This document shows, piece by piece, positions 11,477-23,312 of a stretch of DNA of 64,000 nt. How positions within the stretch are numbered: position 1 is the first letter of the stretch; every line of letters starts with the position of its first letter. Origin of the DNA: Selaginella tamariscina (lineage: Eukaryota; Streptophyta; Lycopodiopsida; Selaginellales; Selaginellaceae). The stretch spans positions 1 through 64,000 of the forward strand of contig PUQB01000967.1 of NCBI GenBank assembly GCA_003024785.1. Direction: 5' to 3'. The translations under genes were made by a program, and so were the position numbers. The notes beneath the pieces are model-generated. The model was not told where the DNA came from and made no database searches. It saw only the letters and a list, made by a program, of their open reading frames with translations.

Positions 11477-12330
11477 TCACGGAGATGGCCCTCCGTTCCC
11501 TTGGGGAATTTGCTTAGGATGGCCCTGTAAGAAACTCCCTTTGAGAAATTGAACAAGCTCCCCCGGCTGCACCTCCCTCACGGGGATTGCTCCCATTGCA
11601 TGTAAGGCCTTCAACTCGGATGCCATACATACTGCGTGACTCCCATCGTGGAACTCGCCAATATACGCCGTTCTGTGTCCACAGGCACCTCGGGCAGCCG
11701 TAATCTTGCCGTCGATCATCCACAGCATGACAAACGCGCCTGCCCGGGCCGGAAGAGTGTCGAGGAAGTGTGGCACGTTGTAGCTGGAGAGTAGCTCCGG
11801 ATGGTTGCCCCCGTGATGAACCCGTGGAGTGCCACCGCTACATTCCCGCGGATGAATACAGTGCCCGGATCCGGTACATCCTGAATGAATCCTATGCTGC
11901 TGCTGCAGTCACAGCTCAGATAATTCTCCGAGACTGCCTGCCTCGTTCTCCCCATCTCATGAACCGCTATGAAGGTCGTCCTCGATCCGGCAAGAGCTTT
12001 GATCCCGATGCTGCACAATCGGGCGGAATCCCTGTGATGTACCACAGCGACCACGCCTCCTTCATTCCTGGCGCACGGAAAGTTTTCATCGTCTGAGTTC
12101 TGGGGCGGATTCATGCTGCCGAATGCATTGCAGTGAACCACCGAGCGCTGGTACGCCGCCAGGGAATCGATCCGATGTTTCAACTGTGGGGTTGATCCGA
12201 TCGGCGACAGAATACCGCTGCAGCGAACGAGTCGGGTGCCGCTGCCCCGAGAAGAAGGAACGGGTGCATTGGACCGGAGAAGATACGACGTGAGAGAAGG
12301 AGAAGAAGACGAGAGAGAAGAAGGATACAT
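11477..12330 (-). pseudogene. Amidophosphoribosyltransferase-like (PurF) pseudogene, frameshifted
   Basis: Two overlapping minus-strand frames give pieces of a class II (Ntn) glutamine amidotransferase. The first (12,330 down to 11,716) has a Ser/Arg-rich leader of about 70 residues, resembling a plastid transit peptide, then NEGGVVAVVHHRDSARLCSI (from residue 89), the position of the PurF segment EECGVV...ASRLCYL, and NVAVALHG (residues 163-170), resembling the AHNGNLVN region. The second frame (11,776 down to 11,477) continues with GAFVMLWMIDGK, CGHRTAYIG, ASELKAL and REVQPGELV, matching the PurF order GAYS...DPYGFRPL...ASE..AL...REVxPGE. PurF makes phosphoribosylamine, the first committed step of purine synthesis, in plant plastids. 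The nucleophile Cys of ECGVV is Gly here, about 50 residues between the two parts are missing, the frame shifts near 11,740, and no phosphoribosyltransferase half follows. Asparagine synthetase is the main alternative (YIG..DGS...ASELKAL). No intron or poly(A) is evident. Confidence 0.55.
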
Positions 12331-12464
12331 GTCGAACAGAATGCGAGATTGCCTTCAAGAAAAAGGGTTAAAAGTGTCGCCTTTATATATCGGATGTGTT
12401 TTTTTAATAATAAATGAAAACTAATCATTTGAAATGGAGGCGGCATGTAGTATACACGCTTGCT

Positions 12465-12665
12465 GTACGCCGTTAATACGTACCCTTATGTACCTAGCTA
12501 CTTCAAAACTAATGCTACGGTTAGCATATGCATCTTCTAAGAAAGTCTTATTTACCACAGTAACATCTTTATTAATAATAATAAAATCTGAAAAAGTTGA
12601 TGCCTTGCTTAGACAACAAGTTTCGAACCCTAGATTCTCGGCCAACCAAGATTCTCAGATGTATT
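12465..12665 (+). repeat. tRNA-like SINE module, copy S1
   Basis: This shares with 13,637-13,815 the words CGCCGTTAATACGTACCCT, TTTACCACAGTAA, TCTTTATTAATAATAA and CAAGTTTCGAACCCTAG. GGTTAGC at 12,519-12,525 resembles a tRNA box A end and GTTTCGAACCC at 12,620-12,630 a box B, so a tRNA-derived SINE is plausible. It is not a functional tRNA: the boxes are about 100 bases apart and no cloverleaf forms. The flanking 12,666-13,636 is AT-rich with a (TA)n tract at 13,185-13,220 and no gene. Confidence 0.45.
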
Positions 12666-13180
12666 CAAATATTAAACCACGACAATTACGTCTACATGGT
12701 ATACATGATACAACATTCCCACTGTATACGAGACATAAACTTTTTTAAATAAACTTGATGCGTTATTATTATTACTGTATACAAAGTATTATAAGATTAT
12801 TACATATGCATAATATCCCTTACATATATATACGTGAACGGAGCATCGTCCCACTCCGTACACCTCCGAACTTTAAAATTTTATTAATATCCTACTAATT
12901 AGGAAGTTAACCTATATGTATCCTGATGCATCACAGTGTTTATATATATACATCATGTGTGTTCCTTTATTACTGGTTTTGTACGGCACGAAATTCTATA
13001 TCAAAAGGAGATGTACCGTTTAAACTTGCTTAATTAGCGAGCGTAAACCTGAGTTCACGTTTTTAACCCGATCGTTAATTTCCACCGTCGATGCAAGCAA
13101 GTTGAGGACACATCCTAACGGTACAACGGAAAGAACTAGAAACCTCCATTGTCACATTATTTACATTATCTGAATAGGAG

Positions 13181-13222
<42 letters not shown>

Positions 13223-13636
13223 TTATTAAAATTTATTTATACACTATATGTAGTATACATCGTTATGTATATTAATTCTGAATTTATAGATTTGTTAACA
13301 AAAATTCAATTTAATCGAACAGTATTTAACTGTCGTATAAGATTATCCCGGGTTGTATAATTTAGATTTATGATTAAGTTAATAAGTTTAAACTAGTAAA
13401 ATTCAGGCCGTTATGTGGAAAAAAATGTGTACTAAAACTTAATAAATTTCTTATTAAAACCTAGAATTAAAATAAAAATGTGTTTTAATAATGAATTAAT
13501 ATCAAACTCAATTATACTTAATTAAATTTACCTAAAACGTACACGTTATGTACGTGACGACAGATGAAAATATATACACGGGTTTGGTGTGTAGAAATGT
13601 ATATACACGGCATGGAGTTTGTACTTACACACGTGC

Positions 13637-13815
13637 CGTTAATACGCCGTTAATACGTACCCTAGTATCATGACCTATGTACTTAGCTACTTAACGGTTA
13701 GCACATTCATCTGCCATTTACCACAGTAAAATCTTTATTAATAATAAATAAAATCTGAAAGTTGAGGACAACAAGTTTCGAACCCTAGATTCTCGGCCCA
13801 ACCAAGTACTAAGTT
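13637..13815 (+). repeat. tRNA-like SINE module, copy S2
   Basis: This is the clearer copy. Its box-A-like TAGCTACTTAACGGTTAGC (13,684-13,702) compares with tRNA TAGCTCAGTGGTTAG, and its box-B-like GTTTCGAACCC lies at 13,775-13,785. The 72-base separation is longer than in a tRNA because of an AATAAATAA-rich insert. It opens with a repeated CCGTTAATACG. It continues directly into the hairpin module at 13,816-13,955, and the same pairing recurs inverted at 60,835-61,032, so the two form one repeat unit. Confidence 0.5.
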
Positions 13816-13955
13816 TGTCACGGTCACTGAGGGACGATCGCACATTATGCTTTTGAGACCAGGCGTGGATTCGCTCGAGATATTGACCGGTCTGTGGTTT
13901 GAAGGAGCAAACTATTGACCACAGACCTAGTTGGTCGTGTTACCCAGGACTGTTG
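13816..13955 (+). repeat. Hairpin module paired with SINE copy S2
   Basis: GGTCTGTGGT (13,889-13,898) and ACCACAGACC (13,918-13,927) form a perfect 10-bp stem around a 19-base loop. The surrounding words (TTCGCTCGAGATATTGACC, GGTCGTGTTACCC) recur in reverse complement at 60,825-60,930. The stem is kept there with a single G-U-compatible change. Function is unknown; it could be the body of a SINE or a non-autonomous element. Confidence 0.6.
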
Positions 13956-15980
13956 ACGTTCACTAAACACCATTTAAACTCTGGTAACTTAAGTTATTTA
14001 TTTAGTAATAATTACTTTGTAAACCTTAGCATACGACACTTGCATTACACCCCACCTGCACGTGTTTGTGCGATGTACAAGGACCAGTGGATGCTTCTTT
14101 GCACCTTTTTTTACTTTGCTTTGTGATTGTGATTTGTCTTGCACATAATCCAGAGCTAAATAAGGATAATTCTATGGTATTTGTGTGTAGTGTTTGTCAG
14201 CGTAAGAATGTTATAAGCCATGGTTTTCCTTTGTTGGACTTGTCTTCTATGTAGAGGTAACCCACATTCTCATTAGTAAAATGCACTTGCAAGTCTGCGT
14301 GTGCAAACTAGTTGACGGGTAAGGCTACCCAAGGAAACCATGATGTAAACTCACGACATGTTAATGTGACCCATGCACTCCATCCATGAGAAAGAGCCCT
14401 CCCATGCCTTCTTTAGTTGAAACACCACCTACAGGTGAGTTTTTTCCTGTAAGTTTACGATGCTTTAGAAATAATTTCTTTTGATACCAGGCCATTTTAC
14501 TAAACTTTCACGTTGTAAGTTGTCGTATGAGATAAATAAAGTTTTTAAGTTCAAACTAGAGTTTCAAACCATTCCCCTAATGATTATGATCTTCATAGGT
14601 CGTCCAATGTAGATAATGACATACTTAGGCAATGAAGAGATATAGAATGCATGTCAAACAATGTAGGGTACGGCATTGAGTTTGCATTCAATGCCCATCT
14701 TTATTAATACGTCTTTTATACTGTTGGATTTCAAATGCGAGGAATTGTAGAGACCACAAGGGGCAATGCCTAATCGGAGACACTCGTAATGCTGCATTCA
14801 CTTGGCATGGTGGCAGTGTGAACACTGGGCATCAACTGCTATCTACGGAGATAGTTGAGGAAGGTCAAGGCATGAACAAGACAACATTACAGCCAATCCT
14901 CTCTTTGGATTGGACTTGGTAAATATATTTTTTCTGAACCATATATATGTAACGACAATGCTAACTTGAACATGGAAGAATTTTAAATTTACTTTCCAAT
15001 TAGAACATTAGATCTTGAGGTAGATAATGTTTTTAAAAAAGAATATATTTGTATCGGTAACCTCAGGAATAATAGTAGCACTGGAGTTATGCATCTTTTA
15101 TTTTACTGAGTAACATGCTTGGGACTTATATGAGTATTTTCAGGTTGGGCTACTCACTACTTGTTTTGATGAGATGGATGGGACGATGCAACAAATGGGG
15201 AATGATACACCATGCCTCTCCAGCCCGAACTGCCTGCGCTCCTATCCCCCAAAACCGGCCGCTCTCCCCGATGAAGAGCAGTGACTAGAAAAGGAGGTGG
15301 AAAAGGGATGATACAGCACCACTCTCTAAGTGACAAACTCTAACCATGGAACAACATAAATTTAACATGGTTCTATTATTGGTTGGCCTTATGCAATTGA
15401 GTATAAAAAGCTAAAGTTGCTAATTATTCACATCACATTGTCTTTATATACATTAGTAAAACAACAATTTGAAAGATGCATATTCCATGAGCTTAAGTAT
15501 CACTAGATTGCACTTGCGATGAAGTTGATCTGGCTAAAGAAGATTCCAATTGATAAATGTTGTAGAGGACATCGTGGATCCATTCATCTTATTTGGAACC
15601 AACCTAAAGACATAACAAAACCATGAGTAAATATATATCTCATTAAAGATGTTAAAACTGTGAACTTAACACATGAATATATGTCAAGGGTACGAATACA
15701 CTATTAATGATTGTGATACTAAATTTATCATTAATTTTTTACTTAGTTCTTTTTGAGGTTTGTGAATTGAATTTAAACTAGTGGCAATCATTCATAAATA
15801 AATAATAATTAACTAAAAGAATTAAATTTTTAAGAATGTGTTACTAATTATTATGAACAATAACCTAAGTAAATGGGATAAATATATTTTCTTAATAAAG
15901 TTTATTTATAATAACAATAAGCATCATTTTATTTTTATGATCATTATTATGCATATAAAATTAATATTTTGAAAGTTTTT
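13956..15980. other. Unannotated moderately AT-rich region
   Basis: I see no gene. The ORFs at 13,899-14,126 and 14,066-14,254 overlap each other in different frames and have no recognisable domain. A stretch near 14,790-14,925 stays open for about 45 codons (reading GDTRNAAFTWHGGS...) without matching anything I know, and 15,200-15,300 is locally GC-rich (CCCCAAAACCGGCCGCTC) without an ORF. The texture fits old, unidentifiable transposon debris. Confidence 0.4.
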
Positions 15981-15984
15981 GATC

Positions 15985-16260
15985 GTAAAGCTAAGTATCC
16001 TGTTATTTTCATACGGATGATAGAATTTATGTTTAAGTGATATTTAATTTAACTTAAAAAAAATTTATATTAAAAAATTATGTAAAACTAAATGTGATAA
16101 ATTAACTTTGAAATATGCTAATCCATTTGAGATTATTGGAAAAGTTAATAATGTTATATATAATTACATTGTCTTTTGCACTAGTAATAATAAATCAATT
16201 ACAAAAGCATGTTCATAGTACCTCTTCAAAATAAAACATTAATGAATGAATTAATGTGTC
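15985..16260 (+). pseudogene. Ty3/gypsy integrase C-terminal remnant
   Basis: Across frame breaks the translation contains KLTLKYANPFEIIGKVNNV. This resembles the integrase C-terminal GPF/Y module of plant gypsy elements, where KL.PKY.GPFKIIEKI..VAY is typical, and comparable Lys/Asn-rich debris surrounds it. Several stops and AT drift show it is old. A related relic is at 60,149-60,388. Just downstream, ATTCTTTTGAGTAAAATA is repeated at about 16,287 and 16,341, a small local duplication. Confidence 0.45.
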
Positions 16261-16983
16261 CATATTAAACACTTAAATCAAAATTAATTCTTTTGAGTAA
16301 AATATATTCACTCACATGCCACTTGTGTGGACTAAACTTAATTCTTTTGAGTAAAATAGATTCGTCACACGTTTAATTACCACTTGTGGAGATGCTCTAA
16401 GTATATATCACATTTTAAATAATATAAAATATAATATGTGCGCTATTTTGGAGTTTTAAATTTACCAAATGTATCTTAACCTTTAATAATATATTGTATT
16501 GACATGTGCTACTATTTATATTTAATAATATAATATTAATAACACACACACACATATGATTATTGTTCACATGTTTTTCGTCCCCACGATAATAGGAATA
16601 ACAGGACATCTGGATGGGGACTAAATCTTGTTTTGGAGCGGATCAGAGCGGATCTACACACAGGCATGTGGTAGTACATATCTGACTAAGTTTGAATCCA
16701 CATACTGCTCAATGTTGTACGATCTACACACACACACACGACACATGGTGTTTGCAACTTGCATGTCATGGATAGGCTAGTAAGTAGATGGATAGGCCAG
16801 ATACATAGGGGAGAGGCCATACCCACATCCATACATAGAAAGGAAATTAGAGAATAATTATGCACTAAGACGGAGACCCATGTAGAATCTCATTGACCTA
16901 AATAGAGTAGCACAGAAAGACTTGTACCCTAAGATGAAGAAGGATGGTAGTCTCACTATGACATAGCAATAAGTGCCATTAGA

Positions 16984-17309
16984 TTGCTAAATATTATGAC
17001 CGGTGACCTGACGTACCAGCCATTGAATCCTTCCATCTTTCCCCACAACCCACAATCAGCCTACCCAACATCAAGCATGCAACCCACATACCCACCAATG
17101 AACACGCAACTCACATATCCTCCAATGCACCCGCATCCCACGGCTCCATTTCCATATGGCCTTCCACCATCGGCAGCAACACAGCCCGTACTCACCACCA
17201 AGCACATACCCCACAGCCACTTATTCACCAGTCCACATTGCTTTGCCACCTGCGAACCCACCCAAGCTACCATCATCCCATCCACAGATCGAAGAGCAGA
17301 GAACAAAAC
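16984..17309 (+). pseudogene. Pro-rich ORF cut by a MITE
   Basis: The frame from ATG 16,984 encodes about 108 residues of low-complexity Pro/Thr/Tyr/His sequence with the repeated words TYPPM and YPP. Near 17,180 the better Pro-rich reading moves to another frame (SPPSTYPTATYSP, PPANPPKLPSSHPQ), indicating a frameshift. Its last codons run straight into the MITE at 17,310, which supplies the stop. I recognise no family. Its position about 1 kb upstream of the LINE reverse-transcriptase relic allows an ORF1 or N-terminal region of that LINE, but that is inference. The stretch 16,261-16,983 has no gene. Confidence 0.35.
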
Positions 17310-17425
17310 TAGTGTTTAAATCCCTAGCATTTTTTGACTAGGATTAATATTTAAACTAAATTAGTAATAAAGACTTATTACTAATCTAATTTAATTATTA
17401 ATCCGTAATACGGATTTAAACACTA
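17310..17425. mobile_element. hAT-like MITE, 116 bp, with 8-bp target duplication
   Basis: The ends TAGTGTTTAAATCC and GGATTTAAACACTA are perfect 14-bp inverted repeats, and the inverted symmetry extends, with gaps, through most of both arms (ATTAGTAATAAG/CTTATTACTAAT at the centre). The flanks AACAAAAC (17,302-17,309) and AACAAACC (17,426-17,433) are a 7/8 match, the 8-bp duplication typical of hAT transposons, whose ends often begin TAG/CAG. It has no coding capacity, so it would have been mobilised in trans. It interrupts the Pro-rich ORF. Confidence 0.75.
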
Positions 17426-17433
17426 AACAAACC

Positions 17434-18300
17434 AGTCACCCCCCGAGACAAAACATAGATGAGGGCTGACTCAGGTCCTCAAGGCATCTGACCAATTCTA
17501 GAGAGAGTTAGCGCACAAGACTGGCCTCTCCAGTACGTCACTCCCCAGCACGGACAAGGTTCAAATGTAGAAACCAAGCAAGTAAATCCCCATCGTCATG
17601 GAAAAGCGGAAACAGAGACGGCTGGTGAAAACAAAGAAATCATACATTCGACCGAAATAATAACGAAGGCGAAACCTTCTCAGACAGAGGAAACTTTCGA
17701 GGGAGGAGGGAACCTACGTGATCGGGACGTTACATTAATCGATGACCCAGCTTTCAAAAGAAGGCAAGCAGCCTCTTGGCTTGGTTTGGTGGATTGATAA
17801 ACCAAACCAGTTTACAAGCTCTGTGTCCGGTGCACTGACCAGAACAATATATTTGTGATTGGGTTCCAGTTCTATGGGGAAATAAAGCAAGCGTGAGGTG
17901 TAGATATTTTTTGGTGGATAAATCCTTTAGCATTTAACTCTCTTCTAATATAATGTCTGTTATTGTTTAATTCTTGTTGCAGTATAGTGGGTGATTTTGA
18001 AAATTATAATAAACTCTTATTATTCGTGTTATCTAAGTTTGATGAAAATTATCAAAGTTGAATTATGATTTTGAAATCATCGAAGCTGAATTTTAATCTT
18101 GTTGTGAATTGAATCCCTTCCTCACTTTTATTATATTTATACTCTAGCATGTGCAAATCATATTGTTACATAGAACTGGATGACTTTCTTTTATATTTAT
18201 ATCACATGGTTTCTTTTTATCACATAATTAGTCAGTCTATGCTAAGAGAAACATCTTCTATTTACTTGATAATGTTTATGTTCACATCTGAATATTTCAC
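17434..18300 (+). other. Probable 5' debris of the LINE relic
   Basis: Locally GC-richer to about 17,900, with broken short frames (for example an ETEE/ETFEGGGNLRDRD-like stretch near 17,650-17,740), then AT-rich. There is no continuous ORF and no named domain. Being collinear with the reverse-transcriptase relic just downstream, it may be the same element. Confidence 0.3.
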
Positions 18301-18805
18301 CATTAGGTCATTTTTTGACTGGAAAGGAAGCCTACAAGCAGGGTTGACAACGGGCTTCATTTCCCTTATCTCCAAGAACGCAAAGGCAATGGCAAAGAAA
18401 CTTGATGACTTTCAGTCAATAGTAGTCATGAATGTGGTCTCCAAGACCCTAAGAAGCACTAACTACTTGGCTAAAGGAGGTCACGAGTGAGGTAATCACC
18501 GAGTCACATATAGCATTTCTCAAGAATCGGTACATCTTAGATAACAATGTGGCAGCTTCAAAAGGCATCAGTAGTAGGTTATCTTCCCCAAACTCGATTT
18601 TACCAAGGCATACGACAGCCTCACCATGGCTTCCTGTGGAGAGCAATGGAGCGCTTGGGATACTAGGAGTTTTAAAGAGGGTTGTAGAGCATTGGACGCG
18701 GCAGCTAAAGCAGCAGTGATGGTAAATAGGTACTACTTCAAACTTACACGGGGTGTTAGGCACTGGTGCCCCTTGGCACCCTTCCTTTTTGTCCTGGCAA
18801 ATTAG
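18300..18805 (+). pseudogene. Non-LTR (L1-like) reverse transcriptase fragment
   Basis: Frame-broken pieces give, in order, GFISLISKN, NVVSKTLRSTNYLAK, AFLKNRYILDNNVAA, LDFTKAYDSL (from 18,592) and RGVRHWCPLAPFLFVLA (to about 18,803). These match L1-type reverse transcriptase motifs (G.ITLIPK, N..YKILAK.LA.RL, F..GRYILDN, LDFEKAYD, RGVRQGCPLAPFLF). The QGC motif reads WC here. The fragment ends before the catalytic FADD box, exactly where macro-repeat Y1 begins at about 18,806, so it was cut at that junction. Several frameshifts make it non-functional. Confidence 0.7.
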
Positions 18806-19129
18806 ATAATTAATAAATTTTATACCTGAACTGAGTTTCCGTCTAAACATAAACTTATTACTGTTGTGTGTATGGACTTGCGTACACTCAAGTACATATA
18901 TAGCTTAAATTATCGTAACATAACAATTTTTTAATATCTTAAATATATAATCAGGTTGATTATATTTATTTACTTGAAAAGCTATTTAATTTAATTTATT
19001 TAATCTGGTTCAATGCAATTCAAAATCAAAACATCAGAATGTGTCTGAGTAAAAGCTTTCAATTAATATTATGTTATTTTTAGCCAGTAAAGTTATCGAT
19101 ATCATTTTGCATCATTGAATCTAAACACA

Positions 19130-19133
<4 letters not shown>

Positions 19134-19222
<89 letters not shown>
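19134..19222. repeat. (AT)n microsatellite, about 89 bp
   Basis: A pure AT run that replaces about 20 bases of interrupted AT at the same position in Y2 (41,518-41,545). It expanded in one copy after duplication. The ORF translating it as YIYIYI is an artefact. Confidence 0.95.
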
Positions 19223-19225
<3 letters not shown>

Positions 19226-22200
19226 ATATTAAATATAACTGGGACAAATAATATGTTATAAATAAAGTAATAAATTCTGTGTTGCGTCTTCAATTGGTGA
19301 ATATATCACTTAAGAATATGCAAAACTTTAACCAGGAATATGAATGTGAAATTTAAACAATGCGATGATGTGAAACTTGTTCGAATATATTGTGAGTAAC
19401 AAATAACGATCTTGCAAGTTAGCTAATTTTCTTTCACATTTCAGATGTCTAATATGTAAATAATTATAGCAATATGAATCATTTAGAAAGATACATAATG
19501 GTCATGGATTCATGAAGAAATTGCTTAATTTTAAAAACATTAATTATGTTTTTAAGAACTTGTGAATTAATTTAAATACATATTTATATATACAGTGCAT
19601 CAAACTGAATTACTTTAAGAAAGATATTATTAAGTTTGATATGCTGTAATTTTAGTTGAAAGTGTAAAGAAGTTACTTGGAGCAACATATCGGTTTAAAT
19701 TTAACCTTATAAAAAATTAATTATAACAAATTTGTTTGTTTAAATTAAATAGTATTATTTTTAAAGCTAATGAATTAGTTATGTGCTAAATTAATTTAAT
19801 AAATTTGTGTATTCCCTTATCTCAACATTAAAGAGAAACTTATTATAATTCTAATTTGATTACAAGATATGCGTATGTGACACCGACACACATATGTGTG
19901 TGTGCTATTAAATGCTAAAAGCGTTAAAATATTTTTACTATACAATTAAACTTGATTAATTCATTTACTTACCGTAATTAGCTTCAAGGTAATCCAAACC
20001 AATATTTGTATGTGTACACGCGTGTTTTTTATATGTGCATGTGCATAGTTTATCAATATACGTTTTGAGATATTATTGGAGATATACTTTTTATCGAATT
20101 TAATTTAACCAATGTGTATATACAAGGAATATATTAATATTAAATTAACTGAGGAATATAATATATAAAATGACATTAATTATTTATTTGACAATTATAA
20201 GTTACATGTTGCTAAATATAACACTCAAGAATTAGCATACCAGAATTTTCAGCAAACTATCTAAGATAACGAGGGAATGTTAGTACGTGTATTTGCGTCT
20301 CTTATGCATTTTTGTTTACGAACAAAGCTTCTATATTAATATTTTCTTAAATTTTGTATAGTTTTTAAATTATATCTTTCAGATTCATTGGATAAATTTA
20401 ATATTCCATAATTTACTGACACGAAAAAATCACATTTTCAAATTTAATTTAAACATATATCACTTGTACATATATTACACACACACGTATAATGATGTAT
20501 AATATGCATATTACTGATATAAATTATGTATATGCATTTACATAATATGAAAATGAATATGCACTCACGCACACATGTGTGTTTGTATCGTTCGTAAAGT
20601 AGAAGTTTAAAATGAGCGCATGAATATATGCCAATATATATTGCAATATAATAAATATAGTATCTATTTGTGTATAATTATTTATATAGGACATTAATTT
20701 ATATAACTATATATTCATATTTAGATATATTTAAACTTTAATTATATTTTAAAACATAACAAATTTACGAAGCCTCTGACGACGGGAAAGCACTTCTGTC
20801 TTACATTTAAATTATTAATTAAAACATTTAGAAAGTTTATATATTTGACAGCGTTAATTAAACAGTAAGTTTATATATATACTGCATATTTTGTGTCTGG
20901 ATTGTTCAAAAGCCTCAATTTAATGCTAAAATATAAACATTTAATCAAGTGAATAATTTAATACTTACAAAAGTTGATGCCTCGGACAAGTTTGGAACCG
21001 TCAAGGTAATTAACAGGTGTAAGCAAAACCAAGATTCTCTCAAAACTATGATTTCAGAAATACATACATATACGTGTGTATATATTGTTATAGATTTGAT
21101 TAATTTGAAATTAAACTTGAGGCTACCGCTAATATCATCAAATTTCATTTAAAGATATATTAATGTACATATATTACTAAATACTAATTAAGTTTTAAAG
21201 TCTAACATTTATAAATGACTTTTGCGGAATTTATTGCTTACGAAATTATTAAAGGTATATATAATAATAAAGGGTACGACTAAATACCAACATATACACA
21301 CACAAATACAAATAATAATTACATATGTAGAAGCCATGGTGTGAAACTTGTGTGAAACTCAATAAGTTTGCAATACTGTTTTGATAAACATGATGTGAAA
21401 CTTTATTCAAGAATATGAAATATGTGAATGTAAAACTTGTTAAACAAAACCAACAAACGTGTTTATGATTCACAGTCGTATCTAATCCGCCAGCTCTCTC
21501 TATATATACTCACTCTCTCTCTCTCTCACGCACGCACGCACGCACGCGCGCACGCACACAAAGATTATTAAACCATACATATATTTTATACATTTTTAGT
21601 CACCGTCTCTGTAGTGTCATGTATTATGATATATTAACATATAATTACACATATTTGAATAGCATGAGAATGTCTATGTGGATTTGGTGTATATATGCTG
21701 TATATGCATATATATTATGTATGTTGTACATGGGGTATTTGTACGTCTCTCGTTCAAAGTGTGTTATTCTATATGTCTAGATGAATTTCTTAACATGCAT
21801 ATGTAAATATATGTAAGTTTATATTACTATACATAAGAATAACTGATGTTACCTATATAAACTAGGACCTTAAACATAAACATTATATATATAAGATCTA
21901 AGAAAATAACTACTCTAACTTAATGTGAATATGTGAAACCTAGGTTATTATATCCTCTTCTAATCAGAAATAATGATGTTGTTCCACACCAGCCTTCTAA
22001 AATGTATTTCAAAATGAATCGTTTCGAAAGTTATTACTAAGTTATTTTCACTTATAAACTTTTAGTGAAAAAGTTGTTCCCGTTGTCGATTAACAGTTCG
22101 TTCAAATTTTATAATTTATAATTAGCATTATGAAAACGTTAATTATAATATATCTAGCTAAATTAAATATACTTATAAAATATATAATTAGTTAAAGTGC

Positions 22201-23312
22201 TAATTAAACAAAAGAAATTTATATATATACACTACACGTTACCTGATTCATTTGACTTTAACACGTTATGCAACACATATTTACTCATAAAATATCTCTA
22301 TGCAGATTAGAATGAATATACTTGCACGCATTTCACTAATATGTGTAACAATATTAATTGTGGGCTTTCAATACAACAACACTTTTAATTAATTTATATA
22401 TATGATACAAATGTACGTCAAAAGGGTATATAAAAGTAGCTAAATCTCTCCTTCATACGCACTATCCATAAAGTGTGTGTTTGGTTATATTCTTTATTGA
22501 ATATGCTAATAAGAAATAATCATTTCTTTTCCAGTGCCTAAAATATAATTAAAACTTATTTACTTCATTTAAAGTGAGATATTATTTAATTTAGGTTTAT
22601 AAATTTAATAGAAATGTCCAAAGTATGTGGTGAAGAAACAATTTGTTTAAAATTTAAATTTATTCAAAACAAATTTGTTATATTGTTAGATTAACTTTAT
22701 GTAGGTAAATCTTTTAGTTAAATATGTTAAACTTAATAAATTTATATGCAGGTTACATTTTCTATACATAATATTCATCATATTTATGAGCTGCTTTGAA
22801 CCTGAATAAATAATGTAACATAACATTAAGCTTAATATGTACAATATTAATAGAATATATATATACCCACACACATTTAATGCATATAGCGAATTGGTAG
22901 TACATTAATAAAATGAATTAATGATGTTTGAAGCAAAATGAAAATTAAATGGTTTTGACTTTGTAAAGAACAATGACATGAATATAAAAAAATCGTCAAC
23001 ATGAACATTTGTCCGATGATTCCTAATGTGTACATAATTATAGTTTAAAAACGACTCATTTAGAAAGATATTATTAAGCTTCTTATGTTATAAAATTAAA
23101 CAGCACAATGCCTGAGAAGAAATTTGCTTTAATTTTGTAAATTTACCTTACGAAAACATTAATTTATAAATAGAACTTATTCAAACATAATAATTTTATA
23201 TATATCAAAAGCATTTAATTGTTGCCAACCATCAACAACTGTATGACACCCACAAGTTTTTGTGTCTGATGTTGAATCTCCAAATATTACCATTAGTCAT
23301 TATACCTGAATA

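Noticed and set aside
13684-13785. A tRNA gene from the box-A/box-B-like words
   Set aside because: Spacing is too long and no acceptor or anticodon stem can be formed; kept only as a SINE-like module.
16735-17300. Host Pro-rich protein gene (extensin-like)
   Set aside because: No SPPPP repeats or signal peptide, a frameshift near 17,180, and the ORF is cut by a MITE; more likely repeat debris.
19102-19293. ORFs with YIYIYI or HTHTHT runs (also 44,170-44,521, 11,280-11,480, 53,162-53,374)
   Set aside because: Translations of dinucleotide or tetranucleotide repeats, often open in several frames at once.
20949-21152. Possible conserved small protein shared with 43,371-43,553 (MNNL..TKVD)
   Set aside because: The similarity follows from DNA duplication; indels between copies are not in multiples of three, an antisense ORF spans the same place, and the third copy near 25,140 is not open.
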